IMG/VR virus record: IMGVR_UViG_3300005663_000154
Coordinates: 1 to 30,983 of that record
Direction: 5' to 3' (one strand)
Source: a virus
Length of the DNA: 30,983 nt
The position numbers and the translations under genes were made by a program. Below, in pieces: positions 5,587-13,118 of this stretch. Under the pieces are notes generated by a model. It was not told where the DNA came from. It saw only the letters and a list, made by a program, of their open reading frames with translations, and ran no database searches. Position 1 is the stretch's first letter. The number at the start of each line of letters is the position of its first letter.

Positions 5587-6876
5587 ATGAGTGATCATGC
5601 TCTTCTATCTCCCTCTAGTCGCCATCGGTGGAGTCAGTGCCCCGGTAGTGTTAAAGAGGAAGCGAAATATCCTGCCGAGGAGTCAAACCCAGCAGCAATT
5701 GACGGTACTCATAGTCATACGCTGCTGGAGCACTGCATCAAAGATGGACTATCGGACCCAACTACCAAAGTCATTCAAAAAATGACAGACCATGAGGGTG
5801 AGTTCACCGTTGACATGGAGCGCGCCATTAGGGTCAAGGTTGCTATTGATTACATCAAAGCCCGAGTTGAGGAATACAACGGGCTGTGCACTGTCTTCAG
5901 TGAGCAGAAAGTCACTCCCCGGTTTCTTGTCCATCGAGGTGATATGCATGGCACCCTGGATGTACAAATCATCGGGGGCGATATAATTGAGATTATCGAC
6001 TACAAAGATGGCTTTGTGGGAGTTGAGGTTATTGATAATCCGGCAATTGAACAATATGCGCTTGGGGTAGTTTCAGGGTATGCTGAGAAAGAAGAACCAG
6101 TCCCTGTTAAAACATTTCGAATGACTATCATCCAGCCCAAACTTGCTCTTACCGGTGGAGAAGTCATCACCTCACATGAAGTATCCGTGGATTATATTAT
6201 CGGTCTCATCACTCCGATAGGTGATGAAGCTGATGCAACTGACGCAGATGATGCGCCCCTTGTAGCTGGTTCAGTTCAGTGCAAATGGTGCTGCGCGACC
6301 GGGTGTGTGGAACGAGCAAGTCAGGCAATGGCTGATATGGATTTTCAGTTTCCAGTTGTTGCGCCAGGCGATGACGTGACGCAGCAGGTAGTTAGTCGAG
6401 ATGCATCGGTAATGACCAACCTTCAAATTGTTCAGATCATTGAAGCAGCCCCTCTGATGCGTCAGCTTCTGGAGTCAGTTGACAAAGAAGCCCTGCGTCG
6501 AATGACTGCTGGTCAGGATATGCCTGGTGTCAAAGTTGTCAACGGTCGTGGCTCACGCAAATGGGCATTGAGTGAAGAAGACATGCTACCGAAGCTGACT
6601 AAGATGGGTATCCCGAAGGCAGTGCTTCTACCAGCATCTTTTGTGTCACCGGCCCAGGCAGAAAAACTGACTTGGGAAAAGAGAGACGGTACCCCTATGC
6701 AAGTGAGCGAGAAGCAATTGAAACGATTGAACGATGAGTATATTGTTCACATGGCTGGTAAGCCGACAGTTGCTTTTGAATCAGATAGCCGAGTGGCTGT
6801 CGTAACGAATGCGGCACCGATGTTTGATGCTGTTGAAACTCCGGTAATTGTCGCAACGCCGGATTGGTTAACGTAA
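5587..6876 (+). CDS. DUF2800 family PD-(D/E)XK nuclease with Fe-S-like cysteines
   Basis: The 429-residue product starts at ATG 5587 behind AAAGGAACC; the frame is open further upstream without a ribosome site. The N-terminus carries the DUF2800 signature Leu-Ser-Pro-Ser-Ser-x-His-Arg-Trp...Cys18-Pro-Gly-Ser. The nuclease core shows Asp125, then Asp138-Tyr-Lys140. Cys232, 235, 236 and 240, with Cys18, echo the cluster that staples Cas4/AddB-type nucleases around an Fe-S centre. Together with the DUF2815 neighbour this is a phage recombination pair: the nuclease would resect DNA ends and the partner would coat the single strand. The C-terminal 130 residues are less recognisable. Family assignment is firm; exonuclease polarity is not known from sequence. 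Confidence 0.85.
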   Translation: MSDHALLSPSSRHRWSQCPGSVKEEAKYPAEESNPAAIDGTHSHTLLEHCIKDGLSDPTTKVIQKMTDHEGEFTVDMERAIRVKVAIDYIKARVEEYNGLCTVFSEQKVTPRFLVHRGDMHGTLDVQIIGGDIIEIIDYKDGFVGVEVIDNPAIEQYALGVVSGYAEKEEPVPVKTFRMTIIQPKLALTGGEVITSHEVSVDYIIGLITPIGDEADATDADDAPLVAGSVQCKWCCATGCVERASQAMADMDFQFPVVAPGDDVTQQVVSRDASVMTNLQIVQIIEAAPLMRQLLESVDKEALRRMTAGQDMPGVKVVNGRGSRKWALSEEDMLPKLTKMGIPKAVLLPASFVSPAQAEKLTWEKRDGTPMQVSEKQLKRLNDEYIVHMAGKPTVAFESDSRVAVVTNAAPMFDAVETPVIVATPDWLT

Positions 6877-6904
6877 ATCAAGTAATGTAATCGAGGTAAT
6901 TCAA

Positions 6905-7600
6905 ATGAATGATGTAATTATGCTAAGTAATGTACGACTGTCATTTCCACATCTTGCGGAACCACAGCGTCAGAAAAATGAAATTACAGGTGTGGAACGA
7001 GTTAGCTACAACGGTGAGTTCATCATGCCGGAAACTGATCCGGGGTTTCAGTCGTTCCTGCAGAAGTACGGGCAACTTGCCCTCGCCGACTGGAAGGAAC
7101 ACTCACAACAGGTAATGGGTTTGATCACCAATGATCGGAAACTGCGGTGCTTTGGCCGTGGTGAAGAAAAGATCAACAAGAAAACGTTTCAGCCTTATGA
7201 TGGCTACGTTGGTCAGGTGTACATCACTGCAGGCAAGAACCAGCAACCCCAGGTGATCCAGGCCGATGGTAAACCTATCGATCCCACCAATACAATGCTG
7301 TATCAACAACTGACTCGTAAGATGTACGGTGGTTGCTGGATCAATGCTGCAGTCAAACCATGGTTACAGAACAATACCCACGGTCGTGCAATCCGGTGTG
7401 ATCTGATTGCTGTGCAGTTCAGTAAAGACGGCGATCCCTTTGGCGAAGCTCCAATTGACACCACGGGCATGTTCAATCAGGTGGACGAACCGGTTGCTGC
7501 TCCAATTACTCCGGGACCAGCGATGCCTGCTGCACCATTCGGTACGCCAGCGGCGACACCAGTAACTCCTGTTAGTCTACCACCGTTTATGATGCAGTAA
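6905..7600 (+). CDS. DUF2815 family ssDNA-binding-type protein
   Basis: The 231-residue product starts at ATG 6905 behind GAGGTAA. It has the typical DUF2815 beginning (Val-Arg-Leu-Ser-Phe-Pro-His-Leu). The central Gly-Gly-Cys-Trp-Ile-Asn-Ala and Arg-Ala-Ile-Arg-Cys-Asp-Leu segments are also typical; they fit an OB-fold-like single-strand binder acting with DUF2800 nucleases. The last 40 residues are a Pro/Ala/Thr-rich disordered tail ending in Pro-Pro-Phe-Met-Met-Gln. That is reminiscent of the short hydrophobic tip that SSB proteins use to recruit partners, although it lacks the acidic residues of the E. coli tip. It lies 28 bases after the nuclease gene and is followed by a UUCG-loop hairpin. 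Confidence 0.85.
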   Translation: MNDVIMLSNVRLSFPHLAEPQRQKNEITGVERVSYNGEFIMPETDPGFQSFLQKYGQLALADWKEHSQQVMGLITNDRKLRCFGRGEEKINKKTFQPYDGYVGQVYITAGKNQQPQVIQADGKPIDPTNTMLYQQLTRKMYGGCWINAAVKPWLQNNTHGRAIRCDLIAVQFSKDGDPFGEAPIDTTGMFNQVDEPVAAPITPGPAMPAAPFGTPAATPVTPVSLPPFMMQ

Positions 7601-7606
7601 GTTCTG

Positions 7607-7622
7607 GGGGACTTCGGTCCCC
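7607..7622 (+). terminator. UUCG-tetraloop hairpin after the DUF2815 gene
   Basis: GGGGAC, TTCG and GTCCCC form a perfect 6-bp GC-rich stem with a very stable C(UUCG)G loop. It starts six bases past the DUF2815 stop codon. It is followed by TGTTTCCC, only a short U run. It may be a leaky terminator or, more likely, an mRNA 3'-end stabiliser or processing barrier that keeps the upstream single-strand-binding message more abundant than downstream genes. Confidence 0.6.
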
Positions 7623-7650
7623 TGTTTCCCTGGTAATCTGTGGTGATGCG

Positions 7651-7824
7651 ATGTTCCTAGCTACATCTGCGACAATCATTCTTCTCATCTTGGTGCCGTA
7701 TACATCGGACCTGCTGTTGGTTCCAGCGGGAGGCTTTGCTCTATTATCTTTTGTGCTGGTTAATAAGGCGTGTAATCAAGTAATGTCAACTTTCATCAAA
7801 CTCTGTTCTGTAATTCTTAGGTGA
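7651..7824 (+). CDS. small membrane protein (57 aa)
   Basis: ATG 7651 is preceded by GGTGATGC, and the next gene starts within five bases of the stop after a near-identical GGTGATGT. The product is 57 residues. A hydrophobic segment (about 2-16) and a second (about 22-41) flank a short polar Tyr-Thr-Ser-Asp turn, so a two-pass membrane hairpin is likely. The tail is weakly basic with two Cys. It fills the otherwise empty interval between the DUF2815 gene and the zinc protein. Function unknown. Confidence 0.5.
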   Translation: MFLATSATIILLILVPYTSDLLLVPAGGFALLSFVLVNKACNQVMSTFIKLCSVILR

Positions 7825-7828
7825 TGTG

Positions 7829-8092
7829 ATGACTAATGAATTCAAACTGTTCGGAGAGGACTCAATTTGTGCTTGGTGTCACTCAGGTGATGTCCCATTG
7901 ATCGAAACACAGGCTGAACCATTGAAAGACGACAAAGTGCATATTTGTGAACTTTGCTACACAACAACAGCAATCGGTTCAAGACTTCAGTATCCTGCAA
8001 GAGACCCTGACAGCTACGGCGAGCAGCAGGTAGTTAGAGCAATTGCCCAAGCAGCAAATTTTATTGTAAATCAATTAAAAAATAATGCGTGA
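7829..8092 (+). CDS. zinc-ribbon hypothetical phage protein
   Basis: The 87-residue product starts at ATG 7829 (GTG 7826 is the alternative). It begins with the recurrent phage pattern Glu-Phe-Lys-Leu-Phe-Gly and carries Cys-x2-Cys (about residues 13-16) and Cys-x2-Cys (about 44-47). These are spaced as a treble-clef or ribbon zinc site. The C-terminal third is helical. Similar small proteins sit beside phage replication genes, but no activity is known to me. The stop overlaps the polymerase start by 8 bp, so the two are translationally coupled. Confidence 0.65.
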   Translation: MTNEFKLFGEDSICAWCHSGDVPLIETQAEPLKDDKVHICELCYTTTAIGSRLQYPARDPDSYGEQQVVRAIAQAANFIVNQLKNNA

Positions 8093-9953
8093 CTACATCT
8101 ATGATTTGGAAACCTACGTTAACGTATTCACTATGGCAGTGGAACACGCTGACTCAGGACTCCGGTGGTCATTTGAAATCAGTGACTGGTGTAACGACTC
8201 CAAGGAGATCATAGCCTTTCTCCAGTGGCTCAAGGATCAGGGTGCCCGGATGGTAGGGTTCAATAACCTGGCATTCGATTACCCGATCCTACATATGCTG
8301 GTTCGTATGGGTCACAGTGATGCACTCACCCTGTATCAGAAGGCACAATCAATCATCGAAACTCAGAACAACGACAAATGGGCCCATCAGGTCAAACTGT
8401 CTGATCGGTTCGTTGAGCAACTGGATCTCTTCAAGATTCATCACTTCGATAACATGGCACGGGCTACCAGTCTAAAGGTACTGGAGTTCAATATGCGCTC
8501 CGAGACCATTGAGGATCTACCATTTGATGTCGGTACCACTCTGACCGCAGAACAGGTGCCAGTGCTCAAAAGATACAATGCCCACGATGTCACTGAAACC
8601 AAAAAGTTCTACTTCAAATCGCTGGAGATGATTCGGTTCCGGGAGGAACTGACGACAAAGCATCAGCAGGATTTTATGAATCACAGTGATCCCAAGATTG
8701 GTGAGAACTACTTCATCATGGAGTTAGAGAAGGCCGGGGTACAGTGCTATGACTACGGTCCCGATGGTCGCACACCCAGGCAGACCAGACGTGCATCGAT
8801 TGCACTCAAGGATGCCATACTACCGGGGATCGTGTTCCAGCAGCCTGAGTTCACTAGAGTAATGAACTGGCTTAAGGAGCAAGTAATTACTGACACCAAA
8901 GGCGTATTCAAGAACCTTCATACCATGCCTGTTAATTCTGAAATTAAATTTGTATTCGGCCTAGGTGGAGTTCACGCAAGCATTGAAAACGAAATCGTTG
9001 AGGCTGAAGAGGGAACCACAATTCTGGATGTCGATGCCACCAGCTACTATCCTAAGCTTGCCATCGTCAACCGGTTCTATCCGAATCACTTGGGCGATAC
9101 CTTCTGTGACATTTATGAAAAATTATTTGAACAACGGAAAAAATATCCAAAGAAGTCTGCTGAATCTCAGATGCTGAAGCTGGCGCTAGTTGCCAGCTTT
9201 GGTAAATCCAATAGTCCGTTCAGTGTATTCTATGATCCCATGGTTACGATGAGGATCACGCTCAACGGTCAGTTGCTCCTGTGCTTACTAGCCGAGGGGT
9301 TGATGGGGATCCCTGGCCTACGGCTGCTCCAGTGCAACACAGATGGTGTATCGGTGAAGGTGCCTAACGGTCAGTTGCCATTGGTAAAGAATGTCTGTGA
9401 TGCATGGGAGAAGCGTACAGGGATGAACCTGGAGTCGGCTGAGTATTCCCGGATGTTCATTCGAGATGTGAACAACTACATCGCTGAGTACGTGAACGGT
9501 GATGTCAAGCGCAAGGGCACCTATGAACATGCGCCACCAGGTGAACGTGCGCCATTAGGCTGGCATCAGAATCTATCGGCCCTGGTGGTTCCCAAGGTCA
9601 CAGAGAAGGTGCTGCTTGAAGATGCACCGATTGCAGAGACCGTGAGGAACTGGCCAGACTTCATGGACTTCATGCTGCGGACTAAAGTTCCCAGGAACAG
9701 TTATCTGGCTCTGCGGATCGGTGAAGAGCAGACCCGGCTGCAGAATACCACGCGGTACTATGTTGCCGAGGGTGGGGGTAACCTGATCAAGTGGATGCCG
9801 CCGCTCGCAGACTGGAAAGAATGGCGTAGCATCGGCATCGATGCAGGATGGGGTGTACAGGTTTGCAATGACATCAAAGATGCTGGGAGGTTGCCCGTGG
9901 ATTTTGAATATTATATCCGCGAAGTTGAGAAAAGGGTTTTGATTTTAAAATGA
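8085..9953 (+). CDS. compact family-B-like DNA polymerase with 3'-5' exonuclease
   Basis: This 622-residue polymerase copies the phage genome. The N-terminal DEDDy exonuclease is complete: Exo I Asp7-x-Glu9, Exo II Phe-Asn-Asn...Phe64-Asp65, and Exo III Tyr164-x3-Asp168. The palm has motif A Asp317-Ala-Thr-Ser-Tyr-Tyr-Pro323 (family B DxxSLYP) and motif B Lys365-x6-Phe-Gly373. Motif C reads Asn-Thr-Asp420-Gly rather than Asp-Thr-Asp. Only about 42 residues separate motifs A and B, so there is no room for the TPR2 insertion of protein-primed polymerases. With a prim-pol in the same window, RNA or DNA priming is likely. It is small for family B (usually over 750 residues unless phi29-like). It is translationally coupled to both neighbours. 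Confidence 0.85.
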   Translation: MRDYIYDLETYVNVFTMAVEHADSGLRWSFEISDWCNDSKEIIAFLQWLKDQGARMVGFNNLAFDYPILHMLVRMGHSDALTLYQKAQSIIETQNNDKWAHQVKLSDRFVEQLDLFKIHHFDNMARATSLKVLEFNMRSETIEDLPFDVGTTLTAEQVPVLKRYNAHDVTETKKFYFKSLEMIRFREELTTKHQQDFMNHSDPKIGENYFIMELEKAGVQCYDYGPDGRTPRQTRRASIALKDAILPGIVFQQPEFTRVMNWLKEQVITDTKGVFKNLHTMPVNSEIKFVFGLGGVHASIENEIVEAEEGTTILDVDATSYYPKLAIVNRFYPNHLGDTFCDIYEKLFEQRKKYPKKSAESQMLKLALVASFGKSNSPFSVFYDPMVTMRITLNGQLLLCLLAEGLMGIPGLRLLQCNTDGVSVKVPNGQLPLVKNVCDAWEKRTGMNLESAEYSRMFIRDVNNYIAEYVNGDVKRKGTYEHAPPGERAPLGWHQNLSALVVPKVTEKVLLEDAPIAETVRNWPDFMDFMLRTKVPRNSYLALRIGEEQTRLQNTTRYYVAEGGGNLIKWMPPLADWKEWRSIGIDAGWGVQVCNDIKDAGRLPVDFEYYIREVEKRVLILK

Positions 9954-10537
9954 ACAGAGAATATTTTCTAGGTATTAACAAAGATGGGAAGGTGGAATTC
10001 TCACCGACAGGTGCTCATGTAACCGTGACCGAGGATGGATGGATACGGGCATCATGGGGTACTTCAATAAATAAGGAGAGTGAGATGAGTGAATTATTCG
10101 AAAAGTTAGCAGCAGTTCAGCATGACATTTGGGCGTCCTGGCAACGGTGGGTTCATGAGAACAAGATGACGGAGGATTCATTCGGTGATCTAACCGTTCA
10201 AAGAGTGGAGTACAAGCGCTGGCAGCGCCAAATTAAAACGCCATATGATGATCTAACCGAGTCAGAAAAAGACAGTGACCGGGAACAGGTTCGTAAATTC
10301 TGGGATCTGATTCAACCGAATGAAGCGAGTCTGGTTGTCAGTGAATTAGGTGATCTGATGACCATTAGAATGGCGCTTACCATGTACATTATGGATCTCA
10401 ATCGGACCGGTTTAGGCAATGATGAAATGGGTAAGGGGATCTGTCGAGGTTACATTGCACGGTCGGAGCGATTGATTGTAGCGATTTCTAAGCTGGAAGA
10501 CGCCGTGTTGCAAACCCTTAATGACCAAGATGCTTGA
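9950..10537 (+). CDS. hypothetical phage protein, possible two-start gene
   Basis: The frame begins at ATG 9950, overlapping the polymerase stop (ATGA), and encodes 195 residues. A second in-frame ATG at 10085 has a much better ribosome site (AAGGAG at 10073-10078) and would give 150 residues. The part after the second start has a recurrent phage motif: helix, Ile-Trp-Ala-Ser-Trp, then Trp-x-Arg-Gln-x3-Thr-Pro-Tyr-x2-Leu-Thr-Glu-Ser-Glu-Lys-x-Ser-Asp-Arg, reminiscent of RyR-type domains. The first 45 residues form a separate beta-rich stretch. Either a full-length and a short product are both made, or two former genes are fused. Function unknown. Confidence 0.65.
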   Translation: MNREYFLGINKDGKVEFSPTGAHVTVTEDGWIRASWGTSINKESEMSELFEKLAAVQHDIWASWQRWVHENKMTEDSFGDLTVQRVEYKRWQRQIKTPYDDLTESEKDSDREQVRKFWDLIQPNEASLVVSELGDLMTIRMALTMYIMDLNRTGLGNDEMGKGICRGYIARSERLIVAISKLEDAVLQTLNDQDA

Positions 10538-10823
10538 AAAAGATATCGAGTCCCGAGTGTGCCGGTACGCCAAGTCCAAGGGACTCGATCACTACAAGTT
10601 TAACAGTCCCGCTCGTGCTGCTGTACCGGATCGTTTGTTCATTACTCCCAGTGGTTTCATATTCTTTGTCGAGTTCAAAGCAGAGGGGAAGAAGCCAACG
10701 ACAGCGCAGCTCCGGGAACATGTGCGCCTACAAAAACGGAATGTACGGGTGTTCGTGATCGACAACGTAGATGAAGGTAAATTTGTGATTGATTTAATGG
10801 GTGGTAAAAATGAAATGGTTTAA
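10521..10823 (+). CDS. VRR-NUC domain nuclease
   Basis: The 100-residue protein consists of a single VRR-NUC domain, a PD-(D/E)XK-type nuclease family that cuts branched DNA such as Holliday junctions or flaps. The core is Val-Pro-Asp37-Arg, Phe-Val-Glu51-Phe-Lys53, and Thr-x-Ala-Gln63, followed by Val-Arg-Val-Phe-Val-Ile. Stand-alone VRR-NUC proteins of this size are typical of phages. It overlaps the preceding gene by 17 bp and the next by 14 bp. ATG 10530 is an alternative start. It probably resolves replication or recombination intermediates before packaging. Confidence 0.85.
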   Translation: MTKMLEKDIESRVCRYAKSKGLDHYKFNSPARAAVPDRLFITPSGFIFFVEFKAEGKKPTTAQLREHVRLQKRNVRVFVIDNVDEGKFVIDLMGGKNEMV

Positions 10824-11154
10824 AAAGTTACTCAAAATCGTTCATGATTACGATAAAGATAGACTTACCGATAGGTCTTTTTTGTTCCAAAAAATAGAGG
10901 ATGCAGAGCAGTTTATTCGTGATAGAACCACCGTCGATGTCGATGTGGGTATCAGCCCTCAAAATCATTCCTCTCAGATTATAGTTGTTGGAAGATATCG
11001 CAACAATGACTACATTCAAACTTACCAAATGCCTGATCACGATTTCACTGCATTAGTGGAGCATTTAAGAGAGCTGAGCAAGTACGCTACCATTCAGCGA
11101 ATTGACGCACCCTATGGAATGAAAGAGATGTTCCCGAGAGATCTTAAATTCTAA
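10810..11154 (+). CDS. hypothetical protein (114 aa)
   Basis: ATG 10810 lies 14 bases inside the VRR-NUC gene; GTG 10801 is an alternative start. The product begins with a basic amphipathic stretch (Lys-Trp-Phe-Lys-Lys-Leu-Leu-Lys) and is alpha/beta after that. There is a strand-rich Gln-Ile-Ile-Val-Val-Gly-Arg-Tyr segment and a helix around Phe-Thr-Ala-Leu-Val-Glu-His-Leu. I do not recognise the family. It lies between the junction nuclease and the helicase, and its stop directly abuts the helicase start, so co-translation is likely. Confidence 0.6.
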   Translation: MKWFKKLLKIVHDYDKDRLTDRSFLFQKIEDAEQFIRDRTTVDVDVGISPQNHSSQIIVVGRYRNNDYIQTYQMPDHDFTALVEHLRELSKYATIQRIDAPYGMKEMFPRDLKF

Positions 11155-12606
11155 ATGACCACACTAACCGTTGACCTTCTCCACGGCTACGAGAAGAAAG
11201 CAGTCAATTTCCAATGTACCCAACCCAAGTCAATGCTCTGGTTGGACATGGGTTTAGGCAAGACCGTAGTCACGCTCACCTCGATATCCCACTTACTCCG
11301 CACAGGTTATCTCAACGGTGTAATCATCGTTGCACCACTCCGGGTGGTCCGCTTAGTATGGCGCCAGGAAGCCGTGAAGTGGGAGCATACCAAGCACCTG
11401 ACGTTCAGCATGGTCGTTGGCTCCAAGGATCAGCGTACCCGTGCTCTGCTACGACCGGCTGACATCTACCTGATCAACTATGAAAATCTCCAGTGGCTCT
11501 CTGAAACTCTGCAGACCTACTTCATTAAAAAGAAGCGACCGCCCCCATTCAACGGACTGGTGTGGGATGAAATCAGTAAGATGAAGAACAGCGCCACTCA
11601 CCGGGTCCGCGCAGTTATAAGCATCCTGGATCAGTTCATCTGGTCCACCGGGCTCACGGGTCAACCGGCAGCCAATGGCTACAAGGATCTCCATGGCCAG
11701 TTCCTGGTGATCGACCGTGGAGAGCGCCTGGGGGTCAGCAAGACGGCATTTCGCACTCGATTCTATAAGAAGGTAGGGCCATACAAAGAAGTGCCTTACG
11801 AGGACACAGAGGATACTATCAAGCGATTAGTTGGGGACATCACCCTAGAGATGTCGGCAGCCGACTACAACCCGCTCCCGGATCTCATAATCAACGACAT
11901 CGAAATCGAGATGCACGAAGAACTTCGGGTCAAGTACGAGCAACTGGAAAAAGAGTTCTTTACCCGACTCGATAGCGGCGTTGACATCGAGGTGTTCAAC
12001 CAGGCCAGCTTAACGAACAAATGTCTCCAGTTCTCCAATGGCGCGGTTTACCCGATCGCAGGGATGCCGCTATGGGAACCCGTACATCGATACAAAATGG
12101 ATGCCCTGGAAGGAATCATAAATGAAGCACAAGGAAGTCCGGTTCTGTGTGCCTATGCCTACCGGTCTAATGCTCAGATGATCATGGAGCACTTCAAACA
12201 CCTGGACCCGATCAACCTAACCGAGTGCAAAACCGAAGCATCCCTTATCAACGCAATGCACCGTTGGAAAACGAATACCTGTCCACTCATGATTGGGCAT
12301 CCTGCCAGTATGGGTCACGGGATCGATGGCCTACAAGACACCGGACACATCTTGGCATGGTTCGGAATGAACTGGAGTCTGGATCTGGTTGAGCAGTTCA
12401 ACGCCCGAGTGCGGCGGCAAGGCCAAGGTGTCCCGGTGATCTGTCACCGAATCTTGATGCAGAACACCTTGGATCAGGCTCAGATATTAGCACTGCATGA
12501 AAAGGCAACGACTCAAGAAGGGTTGCGAAATGCCATCAAGCAGTATCGACTGACGAAGGAGTCTACTTCCGTCGCGTCATCGATCCATATCCAGTCTTCG
12601 ATTTAG
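11155..12606 (+). CDS. SNF2-type superfamily 2 helicase/translocase
   Basis: This 483-residue ATPase probably remodels replication or recombination intermediates. Motif I is Met-Gly-Leu-Gly35-Lys36-Thr37. Motif Ia is Val-Ala-Pro-Leu-Arg-Val-Val. Motif II is Trp-Asp138-Glu139-Ile-Ser, where most SNF2 proteins have Asp-Glu-Ala-His. Motif III follows as Thr-Gly-Leu-Thr-Gly-Gln-Pro. A C-terminal motif VI, Gln-Phe-Asn-Ala-Arg-Val-Arg-Arg-Gln-Gly-Gln, is clear. It is close to the minimal size for the fold, as is usual for phage SNF2-like proteins next to VRR-NUC genes. It is the last gene of the plus-strand operon. Its final 44 bp overlap the convergent small basic-protein gene. Confidence 0.9.
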   Translation: MTTLTVDLLHGYEKKAVNFQCTQPKSMLWLDMGLGKTVVTLTSISHLLRTGYLNGVIIVAPLRVVRLVWRQEAVKWEHTKHLTFSMVVGSKDQRTRALLRPADIYLINYENLQWLSETLQTYFIKKKRPPPFNGLVWDEISKMKNSATHRVRAVISILDQFIWSTGLTGQPAANGYKDLHGQFLVIDRGERLGVSKTAFRTRFYKKVGPYKEVPYEDTEDTIKRLVGDITLEMSAADYNPLPDLIINDIEIEMHEELRVKYEQLEKEFFTRLDSGVDIEVFNQASLTNKCLQFSNGAVYPIAGMPLWEPVHRYKMDALEGIINEAQGSPVLCAYAYRSNAQMIMEHFKHLDPINLTECKTEASLINAMHRWKTNTCPLMIGHPASMGHGIDGLQDTGHILAWFGMNWSLDLVEQFNARVRRQGQGVPVICHRILMQNTLDQAQILALHEKATTQEGLRNAIKQYRLTKESTSVASSIHIQSSI

Positions 12607-12718
12607 TAGTACGACCTCGACCAACCTTGGCTTTTGGTTTAGCTTTGGCCGTTGCTGCTGGTTTGGCTTTTACCCCTTGCTTCGGGTTACGCATTCCAAC
12701 TTTACGTGGTGGTATCAT
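12563..12718 (-). CDS. small Lys/Arg/Ala-rich basic protein (51 aa)
   Basis: ATG 12718 follows a strong Shine-Dalgarno (AAGGAG) placed in the last codons of the endolysin gene, whose stop is one base away. The 51 residues contain about a third Lys and Arg. Ala-Lys-Pro units recur in the middle, like histone-H1 or nucleoid-protein tails. It is the last gene of the late operon and overlaps the helicase gene tail-to-tail by 44 bp. It may bind DNA or RNA in late infection or be packaged. Low complexity makes homology calls unreliable. Confidence 0.55.
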   Translation of the reverse strand: MIPPRKVGMRNPKQGVKAKPAATAKAKPKAKVGRGRTTKSKTGYGSMTRRK

Positions 12719-12719
12719 T

Positions 12720-13118
12720 TTACTTTCTCCTTTTTGCAAAGTGTGGTCTATCACATCTTTCTTTAGTCCAAAATCCGCCCCATTTGATCTGTACCCCAAC
12801 GTCACCGCCAGCATGGAACATTGCTTTAGCAAGCAGAGAGTAATCGTTAGGATCATGCGACGTGTGCCCATCAACCCAAGGATACAAATCAACTGCTAAC
12901 ACTCCAGTTCTATCATCATCCTCTTTCAGATGATCACTATCCATTGTCCAGGAGACCCCATCATCGATATTCTGCCGCTGTTGCAAAGGGGAGCGTTGGG
13001 TTTCAATCACTGAGAAATCGACTTCAGAAATCTCAAAGGCGCGCATCACGACTTGTTTGATATCGTTGCAACCACCTTCAAGATTCGAACGTGAGGCTGT
13101 ACCCGGTGAATAGCTCAT
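12720..13118 (-). CDS. endolysin, M15-type L-alanyl-D-glutamate peptidase-like
   Basis: The 132-residue product should cut the peptide stem of peptidoglycan. The order of motifs is that of short M15C/VanY-like phage endolysins. There is an N-terminal helix with Phe-Glu-Ile-Ser-Glu-Val-Asp-Phe, then Ser-Asp-His63, then Ala-Val-Asp77-Leu-Tyr-Pro-Trp. Trp-Gly-Gly-Phe-Trp leads into Arg-Pro-His126-Phe. His63, Asp77 and His126 are the expected zinc ligands. The loop after His63 carries extra acidic residues (Lys-Glu-Asp-Asp-Asp-Arg) compared with the usual Ser-x-His-x3-Gly-x-Ala-x-Asp. No signal peptide is present, so release needs a holin. Its ATG overlaps the stop of the holin-like gene. Confidence 0.8.
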   Translation of the reverse strand: MSYSPGTASRSNLEGGCNDIKQVVMRAFEISEVDFSVIETQRSPLQQRQNIDDGVSWTMDSDHLKEDDDRTGVLAVDLYPWVDGHTSHDPNDYSLLAKAMFHAGGDVGVQIKWGGFWTKERCDRPHFAKRRK

